Part shown: positions 1 through 5,016 of the stretch, piece after piece
Numbering within the stretch: position 1 is the stretch's first letter
Layout: each line of letters starts with the position of its first letter
DNA from: JBAPRR01 sp049281195
GTDB lineage: Bacteria > Actinomycetota > Acidimicrobiia > Acidimicrobiales > CAVXTF01
Direction: 5' to 3'
DNA: 5,664 bases
Assembly (NCBI GenBank): GCA_049281195.1
Contig: JBAPRR010000305.1
Span: 1-5,664 of the forward strand
Program-made: the position numbers and the translations under genes
Notes under the pieces: generated by a model
What the model was told of the DNA's origin: nothing
Databases searched by the model: none
Seen by the model: the letters and a program-made list of their open reading frames with translations, nothing else

Positions 1-76
1 CGAACACCATGCGGACTGCCCGTTCTCTGAACTCCGCCGGGTAAGGCCGGCGGGATGCTCGCTTCTCTTCTGGCAT
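1..76 (-). CDS. IS3-family transposase OrfA, N-terminal fragment (runs off the window)
   Basis: Only 25 codons are visible, starting with MPEEKRASRRPYPAEFRERA and continuing VRMVF before the window edge. The core PAEFRERAVRMV is the typical opening of the helix-turn-helix region of IS3 OrfA proteins (HTH_Tnp_1 type), which bind the element's ends. OrfA is normally about 100 residues and is joined to the DDE-domain protein OrfB by programmed frameshifting; neither can be checked here. The ATG is preceded by a GAGAGGATGGAG purine stretch that supplies a ribosome binding site. No frameshift or stop is visible in the 76 bases. Confidence 0.75.
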   Translation of the reverse strand, partial: MPEEKRASRRPYPAEFRERAVRMVF

Positions 77-126
77 CGCTCCATCCTCTCAAAGGAAGGA
101 GCAGTCACCATTCCCGGGGCGATTCA
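1..126 (-). mobile_element. Left end of an IS3-family insertion sequence (partial)
   Basis: Read on the minus strand, the segment opens at base 126 with TGAATCGCCCCGGGAATGGT. This resembles the TGA(A/T)-CGCCCCGGG type of terminal repeat I associate with actinobacterial IS3-family elements. About 50 bp inside it, orfA starts. The rest of the element, with orfB and the other inverted repeat, lies to the left of the window. The bases just outside the tip are CAGG on the plus strand; the target duplication cannot be verified without the other end. What is seen is the repeat-like tip followed at the right distance by OrfA; the family assignment rests on memory of such tips. Confidence 0.72.
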
Positions 127-154
127 CAGGCCCGAAGGTGACGGACTAGACGAA

Positions 155-622
155 CTAGGCATGCGTACTCAATCTGGCGGTCTCGGTGGTCGTGACTCCG
201 AGCTTGACCAATAAGCCGCGGTAGTCGGTCTGCACCCATTCCTCGGCCAGCCGGCCCTCGTTGTCGTACCTGAAAATACCGATCACTTCCCACTCGAGGT
301 GTTGCCCGGTGGGCTCGACTGGGCCAATGGGCGAGTACGTAAAGCGCCCGGTGAAGTCACCCGAGAACGTGGTGCGGGCCGCCAACAAGTTGCCGTCCAC
401 GATGATCTGTTCACGGACAAGTCGCAGACGGCTGAACGCGGCGCGCAGGGACGCGAAGTACGCACTCAGTTCATCGAAGCCCAGGTCGGCGCCCGGTCCG
501 TGGAAGACGTAGTCCTCCCTGAAATAGGCGCTGAGGGCGGCCGCATCCTCGTGAGCGATCCCCTCGTTACCGATGCGGATCAGATCGCGGGCAAGTGGAC
601 TGTCAGATATGAAGCCCGGCAT
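155..622 (-). CDS. SnoaL-like / NTF2-fold family protein (155 aa)
   Basis: Predicted cytoplasmic protein of the SnoaL-like NTF2 superfamily, cone-shaped alpha+beta barrels that act as polyketide cyclases, isomerases, epoxide hydrolases or ligand binders. The substrate cannot be read from the sequence. Residues about 10-35 look like the first helices. A YVFHGPGADLGFDELSAYF stretch (about 38-56) carries the His and small loop followed by the third helix. Alternating beta strands follow from about 70, with VIGIFRYDNEGRLAEEWVQT (about 113-132) as the characteristic last strands. I chose the ATG at 622 over an in-frame TTG at 637, because GAGGAGG (629-635) lies 6 nt upstream of it and the TTG lies inside that site. 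The length of 155 aa is normal for the family. It is divergent from the TetR gene and probably repressed by it. SnoaL-like fold: quite sure; reaction: unknown. Confidence 0.85.
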   Translation of the reverse strand: MPGFISDSPLARDLIRIGNEGIAHEDAAALSAYFREDYVFHGPGADLGFDELSAYFASLRAAFSRLRLVREQIIVDGNLLAARTTFSGDFTGRFTYSPIGPVEPTGQHLEWEVIGIFRYDNEGRLAEEWVQTDYRGLLVKLGVTTTETARLSTHA

Positions 623-645
623 TGGGAACCTCCTCAATTACGAGT

Positions 646-670
646 ATTGTATTAATGCTATACATGCAAT
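646..670. promoter_or_regulatory. Imperfect palindrome, candidate TetR operator
   Basis: The arms ATTGTAT (646-652) and ATGCAAT (664-670) are inverted repeats with one mismatch in seven, separated by 11 bp, with some further symmetry inside. The 25-bp palindrome overlaps the spacer and core elements of both divergent promoters. That position would let the adjacent TetR-family protein repress both genes. The stretch is strikingly AT-rich against its surroundings. That it is bound by this TetR protein is an inference from location and symmetry. Confidence 0.45.
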
Positions 671-675
671 ATTAC
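647..675 (+). promoter_or_regulatory. Candidate promoter of the tetR-like gene
   Basis: TTGTAT (647-652) and TATTAC (670-675) are separated by 17 bp and precede the ATG at 696, which would give a short leader of about 15 nt containing the AGGA site at 685-688. It overlaps the palindrome at 646-670, so autoregulation is plausible. Neither hexamer is a perfect consensus. Confidence 0.4.
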
Positions 676-682
676 TTGTCAA
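655..682 (-). promoter_or_regulatory. Candidate promoter of the SnoaL-like gene
   Basis: On the minus strand a perfect -35 hexamer TTGACA (677-682) is followed after 16 bp by TAGCAT (655-660), a moderate -10. It lies upstream of the GAGGAGG site and the ATG at 622. It overlaps the palindrome and the candidate tetR promoter, as expected of a repressor-controlled divergent pair. The match is by eye only. Confidence 0.5.
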
Positions 683-695
683 GTAGGATGGCTTC

Positions 696-1343
696 ATGCC
701 GGCAGAGGTAGTAGATCGACAGGAGCGACGTAAGAGGAGAACGCGGCAGGCGATCCAGATGGCCGCTTTCGAACTCTTTGCCGAGCGTGGTTACCGCGAG
801 ACCACGATCAACGACATTGCCGAGCGGGCCGAGGTCGCACCCCGAACAGTGACAGTGCACTTCCCGGCCAAAGAGGAGTTGCTTCTCGATGCCGAACCGT
901 TCACGCTCGACAGCCTGAGCGAGCGCCTGTCTGCCCGGCAACCGCACGAATCCGCTCTTGAAGCACTGCGCGACTGGATGGCAACCACGATGACAGGCGC
1001 TGAAATCAACGGGCTTGAAATGGACTTGCGCTTCTGGGAACGACGCGCCTTGCGAGCGCACATCGTCAACAACGAACCCGAGCTTCGAGGCCGCGCTCGC
1101 GCTGGCTATTACCCTTTCGAGCGCGCCATCGCAGATGCCATCGGGCACGACATGGGTCAGTCGGGAAACAGCCTGATCCCGCGTCTAGCGGCGTTAACGG
1201 CGGTCGCCGGCTTGCGCGAACTTTACGAGAGCGATGAGGCACAGGCCCTAACGGCGCCACCGAGCGCCACCGAACTGCTCGAACTTGTGGACCGGGTGAT
1301 TCGCTTCGTTCAAGCCGGACTCGAGGGAGGCCAGTGGCAGTAG
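696..1343 (+). CDS. TetR/AcrR-family transcriptional regulator (215 aa)
   Basis: A typical one-component repressor: an N-terminal DNA-binding domain and a helical C-terminal ligand and dimerisation domain. Residues about 13-62 form the TetR_N domain: RRTRQAIQMAAFELFAERGY is helix 1 and TTINDIAERAEVAPRTVTVH is the helix-turn-helix with its recognition helix, ending in FPAKEELL. The remaining 150 residues are helical and diverged, so the inducer cannot be guessed; 215 aa is normal for the family. The ATG at 696 has AGGA (685-688) 7 nt upstream. An out-of-frame ATG at 688 stops after 7 codons. The gene is divergent from the SnoaL-like gene and is the likely regulator of the shared intergenic region. 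Its 3' end overlaps the next reading frame by 10 bp. Confidence 0.93.
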   Translation: MPAEVVDRQERRKRRTRQAIQMAAFELFAERGYRETTINDIAERAEVAPRTVTVHFPAKEELLLDAEPFTLDSLSERLSARQPHESALEALRDWMATTMTGAEINGLEMDLRFWERRALRAHIVNNEPELRGRARAGYYPFERAIADAIGHDMGQSGNSLIPRLAALTAVAGLRELYESDEAQALTAPPSATELLELVDRVIRFVQAGLEGGQWQ

Positions 1344-1582
1344 CGGTAATCACGTTCGTGACGTGGCTGAGATCCGAGCATCCAAACCTCACCCTTGAAA
1401 TCAAACGAGTAATCGCTGAGGGTGACCTGGTCGCAACGCACTCACACCTCGTCTTGGAGCCGGGCCAACCCGGCCGCGCGCTGGCGGATTTCTTCCGATT
1501 GGAAGGCGGCAAGGTCGTCGAACACTGGGACGTCATCCAGGGGGTCCCCGAGAAGGCCGCCAACTCGAACGGGATGTTTTGA
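1334..1582 (+). CDS. C-terminal half of a SnoaL-like (COG4922-type) protein, 5'-truncated, possibly a pseudogene
   Basis: The 82-aa product matches from memory the second half of predicted SnoaL-like proteins of the COG4922 type, usually about 130-150 aa. The recognisable stretches are LEIKRVIAEGDLVATHSH (about 21-38), ALADFFRLEGGKVVEHWDVI (about 49-68) and the ending NSNGMF. The N-terminal helices that complete the cone fold are missing, and the sequence just upstream is the TetR gene in another frame, so this looks like a deletion junction near 1345. A GTG at 1334 follows GGGAGG (1325-1330), but the gap of 3 nt is short; a second in-frame GTG is at 1358. It overlaps tetR by 10 bp, so it could be translated by coupling. 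Whether a half-domain of this kind folds or works is doubtful. Confidence 0.65.
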   Translation: MAVAVITFVTWLRSEHPNLTLEIKRVIAEGDLVATHSHLVLEPGQPGRALADFFRLEGGKVVEHWDVIQGVPEKAANSNGMF

Positions 1583-1792
1583 CACGAGGCGCAGTGCGTC
1601 GTCACGATGCCTCAAGACTTCGATCGAGGAGCACCATCTGCAATTACCGTTAGGCACTGCTGCATGAGCTACTGATCAAGTGCTGTGAGCGGCGGTCTTC
1701 GACATTGAGCCTCGTCTTCAGTGTCGCTGCCGCGGCCGTCGGCGCACTCGCTTCCACTAGCCCGCGGGGTTCTGGTCGGTGACGACAGCCAG
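1583..1792. other. Gene-free gap between convergent genes
   Basis: About 210 bp lie between the stop of the SnoaL-like fragment and the stop of the racemase-like gene. Both strands have only short frames without ribosome binding sites or recognisable products. There is an interrupted hairpin at 1586-1613 (GAGGC/GCCTC outside, GTG/CAC inside) just after the plus-strand stop. A second hairpin at 1772-1792 sits just after the minus-strand stop. Neither is followed by a T run. Confidence 0.6.
1772..1792 (-). terminator. Weak hairpin beyond the racemase-like gene
   Basis: GTCG-GTGA-CGAC (1775-1786) is a 4-bp stem closed by a GNRA-type loop, and CTG (1772-1774) can pair with CAG (1790-1792) outside it with a bulge. 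It directly abuts the stop codon of the minus-strand gene ending at 1793. There is no U-tract, so at best it is an RNA 3'-end structure or a factor-dependent terminator. Confidence 0.25.
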
Positions 1793-2842
1793 TCAGTCGG
1801 CATGGACGCCGACCTCTACGCGATCGAATCTCGTGGTCGTATAGCGCAACCGAAGCGGAAGGAGATCTCCCGGCACCGGTGGTTCGATGCCATCTGGAAC
1901 GATCAACATGCTGACCGACATGTGGGGCGGCTCCGCGAACCACAGACGCCGGCCATCCCAACTGAACGGAGACATATGGAGATTGAACGCGGCCATCCCA
2001 GCACGAGTCATCGTTCTGAACCTCTCGCGGCCCCTCACCAGCTTTGGTGCTTGCAAGCCGACACCGTGCGCGGTTCCGCCCACAGCGGTCACGATGCTCA
2101 TATCGGCTCGGGCGCGACGTTGTCGATAGCCGAAGCGTCGGCCTCTTGGAACCGACTCGACAGCGATGACCGTGCCCGCGATCCGAAACGACGAGGTATC
2201 TCCCAGCCACAACCTGGTTCCGAGTCGCGCCCGAACGTCGGTGTCTGGATACCAGGTTCGCAGTGCGTTTATCTCGGCGTCCGATACGTGATTCACGTAG
2301 ACCCGCAACGGCTTCACCTCTGCATTGCGTAACCACTCAATCCAAGCCGCGATCTCGGTCAGCTGCCTCCCTCCGCCGTGTCTTTCGAGAGGGAGAGATA
2401 AGGAGAACCCATCGACTACGCCCTCCTCGAACAACGGCAGCAATCCTTCCAACTCATCGAGATCCATACCGCCGTCATAGAGGCTGCTAGCGCATTGGAC
2501 GATGACCCGCCGGTTCTGGAGATCCTCTAGAGCTTGCGGGGAGGCAGCGTGAAAGACGACCCTTGAAGGGAGAGACCCGATGTCGTCGCCTGGCGAGTGC
2601 GGGCGAAGGACGAGAACCAACCCCGCGAAATGCGGCAAAACGCGTCTGGCCTCTTCGATCGTGCCGACGGCAATCGCATCCACCCCCAACTGCCTCGAGA
2701 CGCTCGCCAGGAACTCGTTGGTGAGCCCGTAGCCATTTCCCTTCGCCACTGGGACTATCTGGCCGGGGTGTTGGCGAAGGACGCCGTCCAGGTGGGTGTA
2801 CCACCGAGCCGAGTCGATGTACAGCGCGAGTTCGGGCTGCAA
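1793..2842 (-). CDS. Alanine racemase-like fold-type III PLP enzyme (349 aa)
   Basis: A divergent member of the alanine racemase superfamily: an N-terminal PLP-binding TIM barrel plus a C-terminal beta domain, cytoplasmic. PVAKGNGYGL (31-40) carries the expected PLP lysine K34, corresponding to VKANAYGHG in classical Alr. VDAIAVGTIEEARRV (about 54-68) matches the next barrel strand. RARLGTRLWLG (about 204-214) matches the vRpGi-lYG region. FGYRQRRARADM (237-248) carries Y239 in the place of the second catalytic tyrosine. The usual GYADG motif is replaced by GGTAHG (255-260), and the GRxSMDQ motif has no clear counterpart; PHMSVSML (306-313) sits there. So the fold is likely, while alanine racemase activity is unproven and another amino acid or a non-catalytic role is possible. 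The TTG start is supported by GAGGA (2850-2854) 7 nt upstream. The gene lies 34 bp downstream of the CU044_5270-like remnant and may have shared its operon. Confidence 0.8.
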   Translation of the reverse strand: MQPELALYIDSARWYTHLDGVLRQHPGQIVPVAKGNGYGLTNEFLASVSRQLGVDAIAVGTIEEARRVLPHFAGLVLVLRPHSPGDDIGSLPSRVVFHAASPQALEDLQNRRVIVQCASSLYDGGMDLDELEGLLPLFEEGVVDGFSLSLPLERHGGGRQLTEIAAWIEWLRNAEVKPLRVYVNHVSDAEINALRTWYPDTDVRARLGTRLWLGDTSSFRIAGTVIAVESVPRGRRFGYRQRRARADMSIVTAVGGTAHGVGLQAPKLVRGRERFRTMTRAGMAAFNLHMSPFSWDGRRLWFAEPPHMSVSMLIVPDGIEPPVPGDLLPLRLRYTTTRFDRVEVGVHAD

Positions 2843-3246
2843 GGGCGCGTCCTCGGAGTCCAGGAAGCCCGGCCGTTCAATTCTGGAACGGATTGGGCGG
2901 TACCGAATTGGACCAGGTGACAGAGAGGTAGACGTCGCTGCGCGGCTCCAGAATCTGGCTGGTCAACGGTCCGACAGGGTTCGTGAACGTTGACTGGAGG
3001 ACAGCTCCCGTGGACGGGCTCTCGTACGTCGCGACAAGCAATTTGGCTTCTGTATCAAGCCTGCTGATCTCGACCGCTGCCCTTCGGAGAGAGTCTCGGG
3101 CGTTCGGATCGACCACGACACCTGGCGTGGTCGCCAGCACCTCGTACAGAGCCGAACGCAACGACGGACTGACCAGCGGGTTCCAAAGCATGTCCGTCGC
3201 TTCAGAAAAGACCAGGTTCTCTACATTCCCCTCTGCCGCGACCGTT

Positions 3247-3327
3247 GCAGCCTTCTTCGCTACCGCCACCGGCGCAGCCTTCATCGCTACTGCCACCGGT
3301 GCAGCCTTGATCGGAACCACCACCGAA
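3247..3327. repeat. Three tandem 27-bp repeats
   Basis: Units at 3247-3273, 3274-3300 and 3301-3327 all begin GCAGCCTT and follow the pattern GCAGCCTTnnTCGcnAC-GCCACCGG. Units 1 and 2 differ at only a few positions and unit 3 is more diverged. On the minus strand, in the frame of the CU044_5270-like remnant, they encode nine-residue repeats of the KAAPVAVA(M/K) type. The unit length is a multiple of three, so copy number can change without a frameshift. Confidence 0.85.
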
Positions 3328-3355
3328 TTCTTAAAGTAATAAGGGCATGTATCCC

Positions 3356-3384
3356 TTGACTGTATAGGGCCAGCGTGCGATACT
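3356..3384 (+). promoter_or_regulatory. Transposase promoter, apparently leaderless
   Basis: TTGACT (3356-3361) and GATACT (3379-3384) are separated by exactly 17 bp. The start of transcription would fall at about 3390-3391, that is on the ATG of the transposase. No ribosome binding site is visible before that ATG, which agrees with leaderless translation, common in Actinomycetota. Confidence 0.55.
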
Positions 3385-3390
3385 TGATTC

Positions 3391-4434
3391 ATGGCTCCTT
3401 CCAACCGGACCAACCCTCAGCAATCGGTGTCGACGCACTCGTACACGATCGTCGAGTTCATGCGTGACTTTCCCGACGACGCAACATGTTTGCGTTGGCT
3501 TTGGAACACGCGCTTCAACTTGGGCGACGACATGGCGTTCTGCGACCGTTGCGGTGCTGAGCGACTGTTCAAGCGGTACGTAGCCAAGCAGCAGCGCCAG
3601 GACTGGACCTGCACCGCTTGTGGACTTCACGTGCATCCGACAGCGGGGACGATCTACCACAAGTCCTCCACACCGCTTCACCTTTGGTTCTACGCCATGT
3701 ACTTGATGACTAGCACTCGTTGTGGCGTCTCTGCGAAGCAGCTCCAGCGCGAGCTGGGCGTCACGTACAAAACAGCATGGCGGATGTTCACCCTCATCCG
3801 TAACGAGTTGATGGATCAGACCATCGAGCCGGAGATTCTCTCGGGGCGTGTCGAAATGGACGAGACGTACTGGGGTGGTAAGCCGCGGGCGTCCGACCGA
3901 GCCGGATGGAAGCACCCGACACGATCGAACAAGGCCCAAGCGATCAAGTGGGCATCCGACAAGAAGACTCCTGTGTTCGGCATGGTCGAGCGAAACCAGC
4001 GCCTTTACGAAGAAGGAAAGACGAAGCCGACCATCCTCAGATACGGTCACGCTGTCGCTCTCGTTGGCCCTAAGGGGAAGGGTCTGCACGGCATGATCAC
4101 TGACTCTGTGGCAGGACAGGTCAAGCCCGGTGTGACGCTCTACACCGACGACTCGCGCCTTTATGACAAGGCGACGATTAGCGGAGATCACGCACGGCAC
4201 AAGATCGCTCATAGCAGAGGGAAATACGTGGACGACCAGATCCACACTCAGCAGATTGAGGGTTTCTGGTCGCTGCTCAAGCGCGGCTTGCATGGCGCGC
4301 ATCACTCGGTGTCTCCCAAGTGGATGCAGGGATACGTGAACGAGTACGTCTGGCGATACAACCACCGCGACAACGGCAGAATGATGTTCGCTGCCCTGCT
4401 CTTGCGGTCGGCCTTTCCGGCCAGCGGGGACTAA
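3391..4434 (+). CDS. IS1595-family ISXO2-like transposase (347 aa)
   Basis: Transposase that cuts and joins the element's ends. An N-terminal region with FPDDATCLRWLWNTRF (27-42) and a zinc ribbon (C51-x2-C54 and C74-x2-C77) are the family's standard opening, followed by a helix-turn-helix region (about 112-140, SAKQLQRELGVTYKTAWRMF). The DDE-type core then shows D157 in VEMDETYWGG, D253 in LYTDDSRLY, and a C-terminal block HTQQIEGFWSLLKRG (285-299) ending in YVWRYNHRD. In relatives the third position is commonly Asn, or Glu or His, shortly before IEgfWs-lKR; here Gln287 appears to occupy it, while E290 and K297 are kept. The length is normal and I see no frameshift, so it may be active. The ATG has no ribosome binding site. 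The stop codon overlaps that of the RHH gene on the other strand. Confidence 0.93.
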   Translation: MAPSNRTNPQQSVSTHSYTIVEFMRDFPDDATCLRWLWNTRFNLGDDMAFCDRCGAERLFKRYVAKQQRQDWTCTACGLHVHPTAGTIYHKSSTPLHLWFYAMYLMTSTRCGVSAKQLQRELGVTYKTAWRMFTLIRNELMDQTIEPEILSGRVEMDETYWGGKPRASDRAGWKHPTRSNKAQAIKWASDKKTPVFGMVERNQRLYEEGKTKPTILRYGHAVALVGPKGKGLHGMITDSVAGQVKPGVTLYTDDSRLYDKATISGDHARHKIAHSRGKYVDDQIHTQQIEGFWSLLKRGLHGAHHSVSPKWMQGYVNEYVWRYNHRDNGRMMFAALLLRSAFPASGD

Positions 4435-4619
4435 CTCCGGGCATACTCCCTTAAGGCGAATCGCATCGCCTGTGCAACAGGTCGCATGTCCTGGGCCGCC
4501 CTCCGTTTGACCGCTTCGTACAGATCGGCGGGCATACGAACGGTGACCTGTCGCATCTCCACGTCTTCCGGGTCGTAGTCGAGTGTCACGGGTTTGGGCT
4601 TGGGCATGAATGCAAACAT
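4431..4619 (-). CDS. Ribbon-helix-helix (CopG/Arc-type) DNA-binding protein (62 aa)
   Basis: A small protein whose residues about 22-60 form a ribbon-helix-helix: strand MRQVTVRMPADLYEAV followed by helix VKRRAAQDM, turn RPVA and second helix QAMRFALREY. Such proteins bind DNA as dimers through the beta strand and serve as antitoxins, plasmid copy or partition regulators, or autorepressors. The N-terminal 21 residues (MPKPKPVTLDYDPEDV region) are an extension, partly basic and then acidic. ATG 4619 is preferred, with a weak GGGA just upstream; ATG 4607 (MPKPKP) is the alternative. No toxin gene lies next to it in the usual same-strand overlap. Its TAG overlaps the transposase TAA tail to tail. 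It diverges from the YjzC-like gene across 151 bp. Fold: quite sure; target unknown. Confidence 0.8.
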   Translation of the reverse strand: MFAFMPKPKPVTLDYDPEDVEMRQVTVRMPADLYEAVKRRAAQDMRPVAQAMRFALREYARS

Positions 4620-4687
4620 AATTCCCGCGAAACCCCTGGCTGGGGACCATCCACGACCATAAGCCCTGGTCACGCGAAAATCTGAAA

Positions 4688-4767
4688 GTCGGCAAATCAC
4701 CGACGCGGAAAGGCCCGGAACCCCCATCCAGGAAGACCCGGGCCACCGCCCTAGAAATAGGAGGGCC
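4688..4767 (+). promoter_or_regulatory. Structured leader before the YjzC-like gene
   Basis: Three possible hairpins lie in a row: GTCGG/CCGAC (4688-4704, 7-nt loop), GGCCCGG/CCGGGCC (4712-4744, 19-nt loop), and CCTA-GAAA-TAGG (4750-4761). The last has a GNRA-type loop and takes in the start of the AGGAGG ribosome binding site (4759-4764); GCCC (4748-4751) can instead pair with GGGC (4763-4766). This could hide the ribosome binding site and tune translation. It may also just reflect GC-rich sequence. I see no convincing promoter hexamers in the gap. Confidence 0.3.
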
Positions 4768-4770
4768 ATC

Positions 4771-4971
4771 GTGCCATCCAAGAGCAGTACCAGCAAGCCA
4801 GGTAAGCCAGCACCAGCGTCGGGTTTCTATGACGTTGTCGGCCCTAAGGGTGGCGACACGGGGAAGCAGGTAACCGCGGTCGAAGGACATCGGTTGCCTC
4901 CTACGCCAAAGAAGGGGCAGAGCTACGAGCTTGTTCGCCCCGCCAAGAACGGCGCCGGTAAAGGCAAGTGA
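4771..4971 (+). CDS. YjzC-like small protein (66 aa)
   Basis: A small basic, Lys/Pro/Gly-rich cytoplasmic protein. The core GKPAPASGFYDVVGPKGG (about 11-28), then TGKQVTAVEGHRLPPTPKKG (about 30-49) and SYELVR, has the layout of YjzC-like proteins: P-G-x-x-AP-x-SG-x-Y, a turn with G-x-x-G, then a lysine/proline ending before a last strand. B. subtilis YjzC has no clear function that I know of. The N-terminal 10 and C-terminal 10 residues are low-complexity basic tails. The GTG start is well supported by AGGAGG (4759-4764), 6 nt upstream. It diverges from the RHH gene and converges on the 50-aa gene, 19 bp before that gene's stop. Real gene: likely; family: moderately sure. Confidence 0.72.
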   Translation: MPSKSSTSKPGKPAPASGFYDVVGPKGGDTGKQVTAVEGHRLPPTPKKGQSYELVRPAKNGAGKGK

Positions 4972-4980
4972 GGCGGGTAG

Positions 4981-5016
4981 AGCGGGGAGGTCAGTCGGGT
5001 GATTGATCTTCCCGCT
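4981..5016. terminator. Hairpin between the convergent YjzC-like and 50-aa genes
   Basis: AGCGGGGAG (4981-4989) pairs with CTTCCCGCT (5008-5016) over 9 bp with one G-T wobble and an 18-nt loop. It lies 9 bp beyond the plus-strand stop at 4971 and spans the minus-strand stop at 4991, so it could end transcription in both directions. Neither side has a T run, so its strength is uncertain. Confidence 0.4.

Larger units (their letters stand above)
2877..3392 (-). pseudogene. CU044_5270-like protein, C-terminal remnant fused to IS-derived codons
   Basis: The last 110 or so residues, with NPLVSPSLRSALYEVLATTP (71-90) followed by GVVVDPNARDSLRRAAVEI, resemble from memory the C-terminal domain of CU044_5270-family proteins. 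These actinobacterial membrane-anchored proteins of roughly 300-400 aa are often encoded after an ECF-type sigma factor. Here the sigma-factor side, the N-terminus and the transmembrane helix are absent. Residues 26-55 are a threefold repeat of nine residues rich in Ala, Val and Lys, from the 27-bp DNA repeats. The first 16 or so residues of the present frame come from the left end of the IS1595 element. The frame now opens at an ATG (3392) with GGAAGGAG just upstream, head to head with the transposase ATG. I read it as a gene broken by the insertion; expression of the chimera (171 aa) cannot be excluded. Confidence 0.6.
3343..4434 (+). mobile_element. IS1595-family (ISXO2-like) insertion sequence, right end not resolved
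   Basis: The transposase defines the element. The left tip is placed at GGGCATGTATCCCTTGACTG (starting at 3343), because many IS1595-family ends begin with GGG, it lies about 50 bp before the transposase, and it cuts the CU044_5270-like frame at an AT-rich site (AGTAATAA, 3335-3342). I found no copy of AGTAATAA and no convincing inverted match of the tip in the sequence to the right. A weak, gapped match lies at 4439-4454 inside the RHH gene's last codons. The stated end is therefore only the transposase stop, and the element may extend further and include neighbouring genes. Confidence 0.65.

Noticed and set aside
672..1148. Minus-strand frame opposite the tetR gene
   Set aside because: It runs antisense to a clear TetR protein and has no family resemblance of its own.
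1721..1775. Short hydrophobic translation (LSLVFSVAAAAVGALAST) in the gap after the SnoaL-like fragment
   Set aside because: It could be a membrane-protein remnant, but it is about 27 codons long with no ribosome binding site, and alanine/valine runs arise easily in GC-rich DNA.
1650..2336. Minus-strand frame of 228 codons inside and beyond the racemase-like gene
   Set aside because: It lies in another frame of the same strand as the racemase-like gene, is Arg-rich and has no recognisable features; it is a shadow of the real gene.
4439..4454. Possible right inverted repeat of the IS1595 element (CGGGCATACTCCCTTA)
   Set aside because: It matches the left tip in inverse orientation only with gaps, fits better as a direct match, has no matching target duplication, and lies in codons encoding a natural RHH ending (LREYARS).
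4064..4850. Shared GGCCCTAAGGG-type string in the transposase and the YjzC-like gene
   Set aside because: Both encode Gly-Pro-Lys-Gly and the flanks are unrelated, so this is chance similarity of short codon strings.
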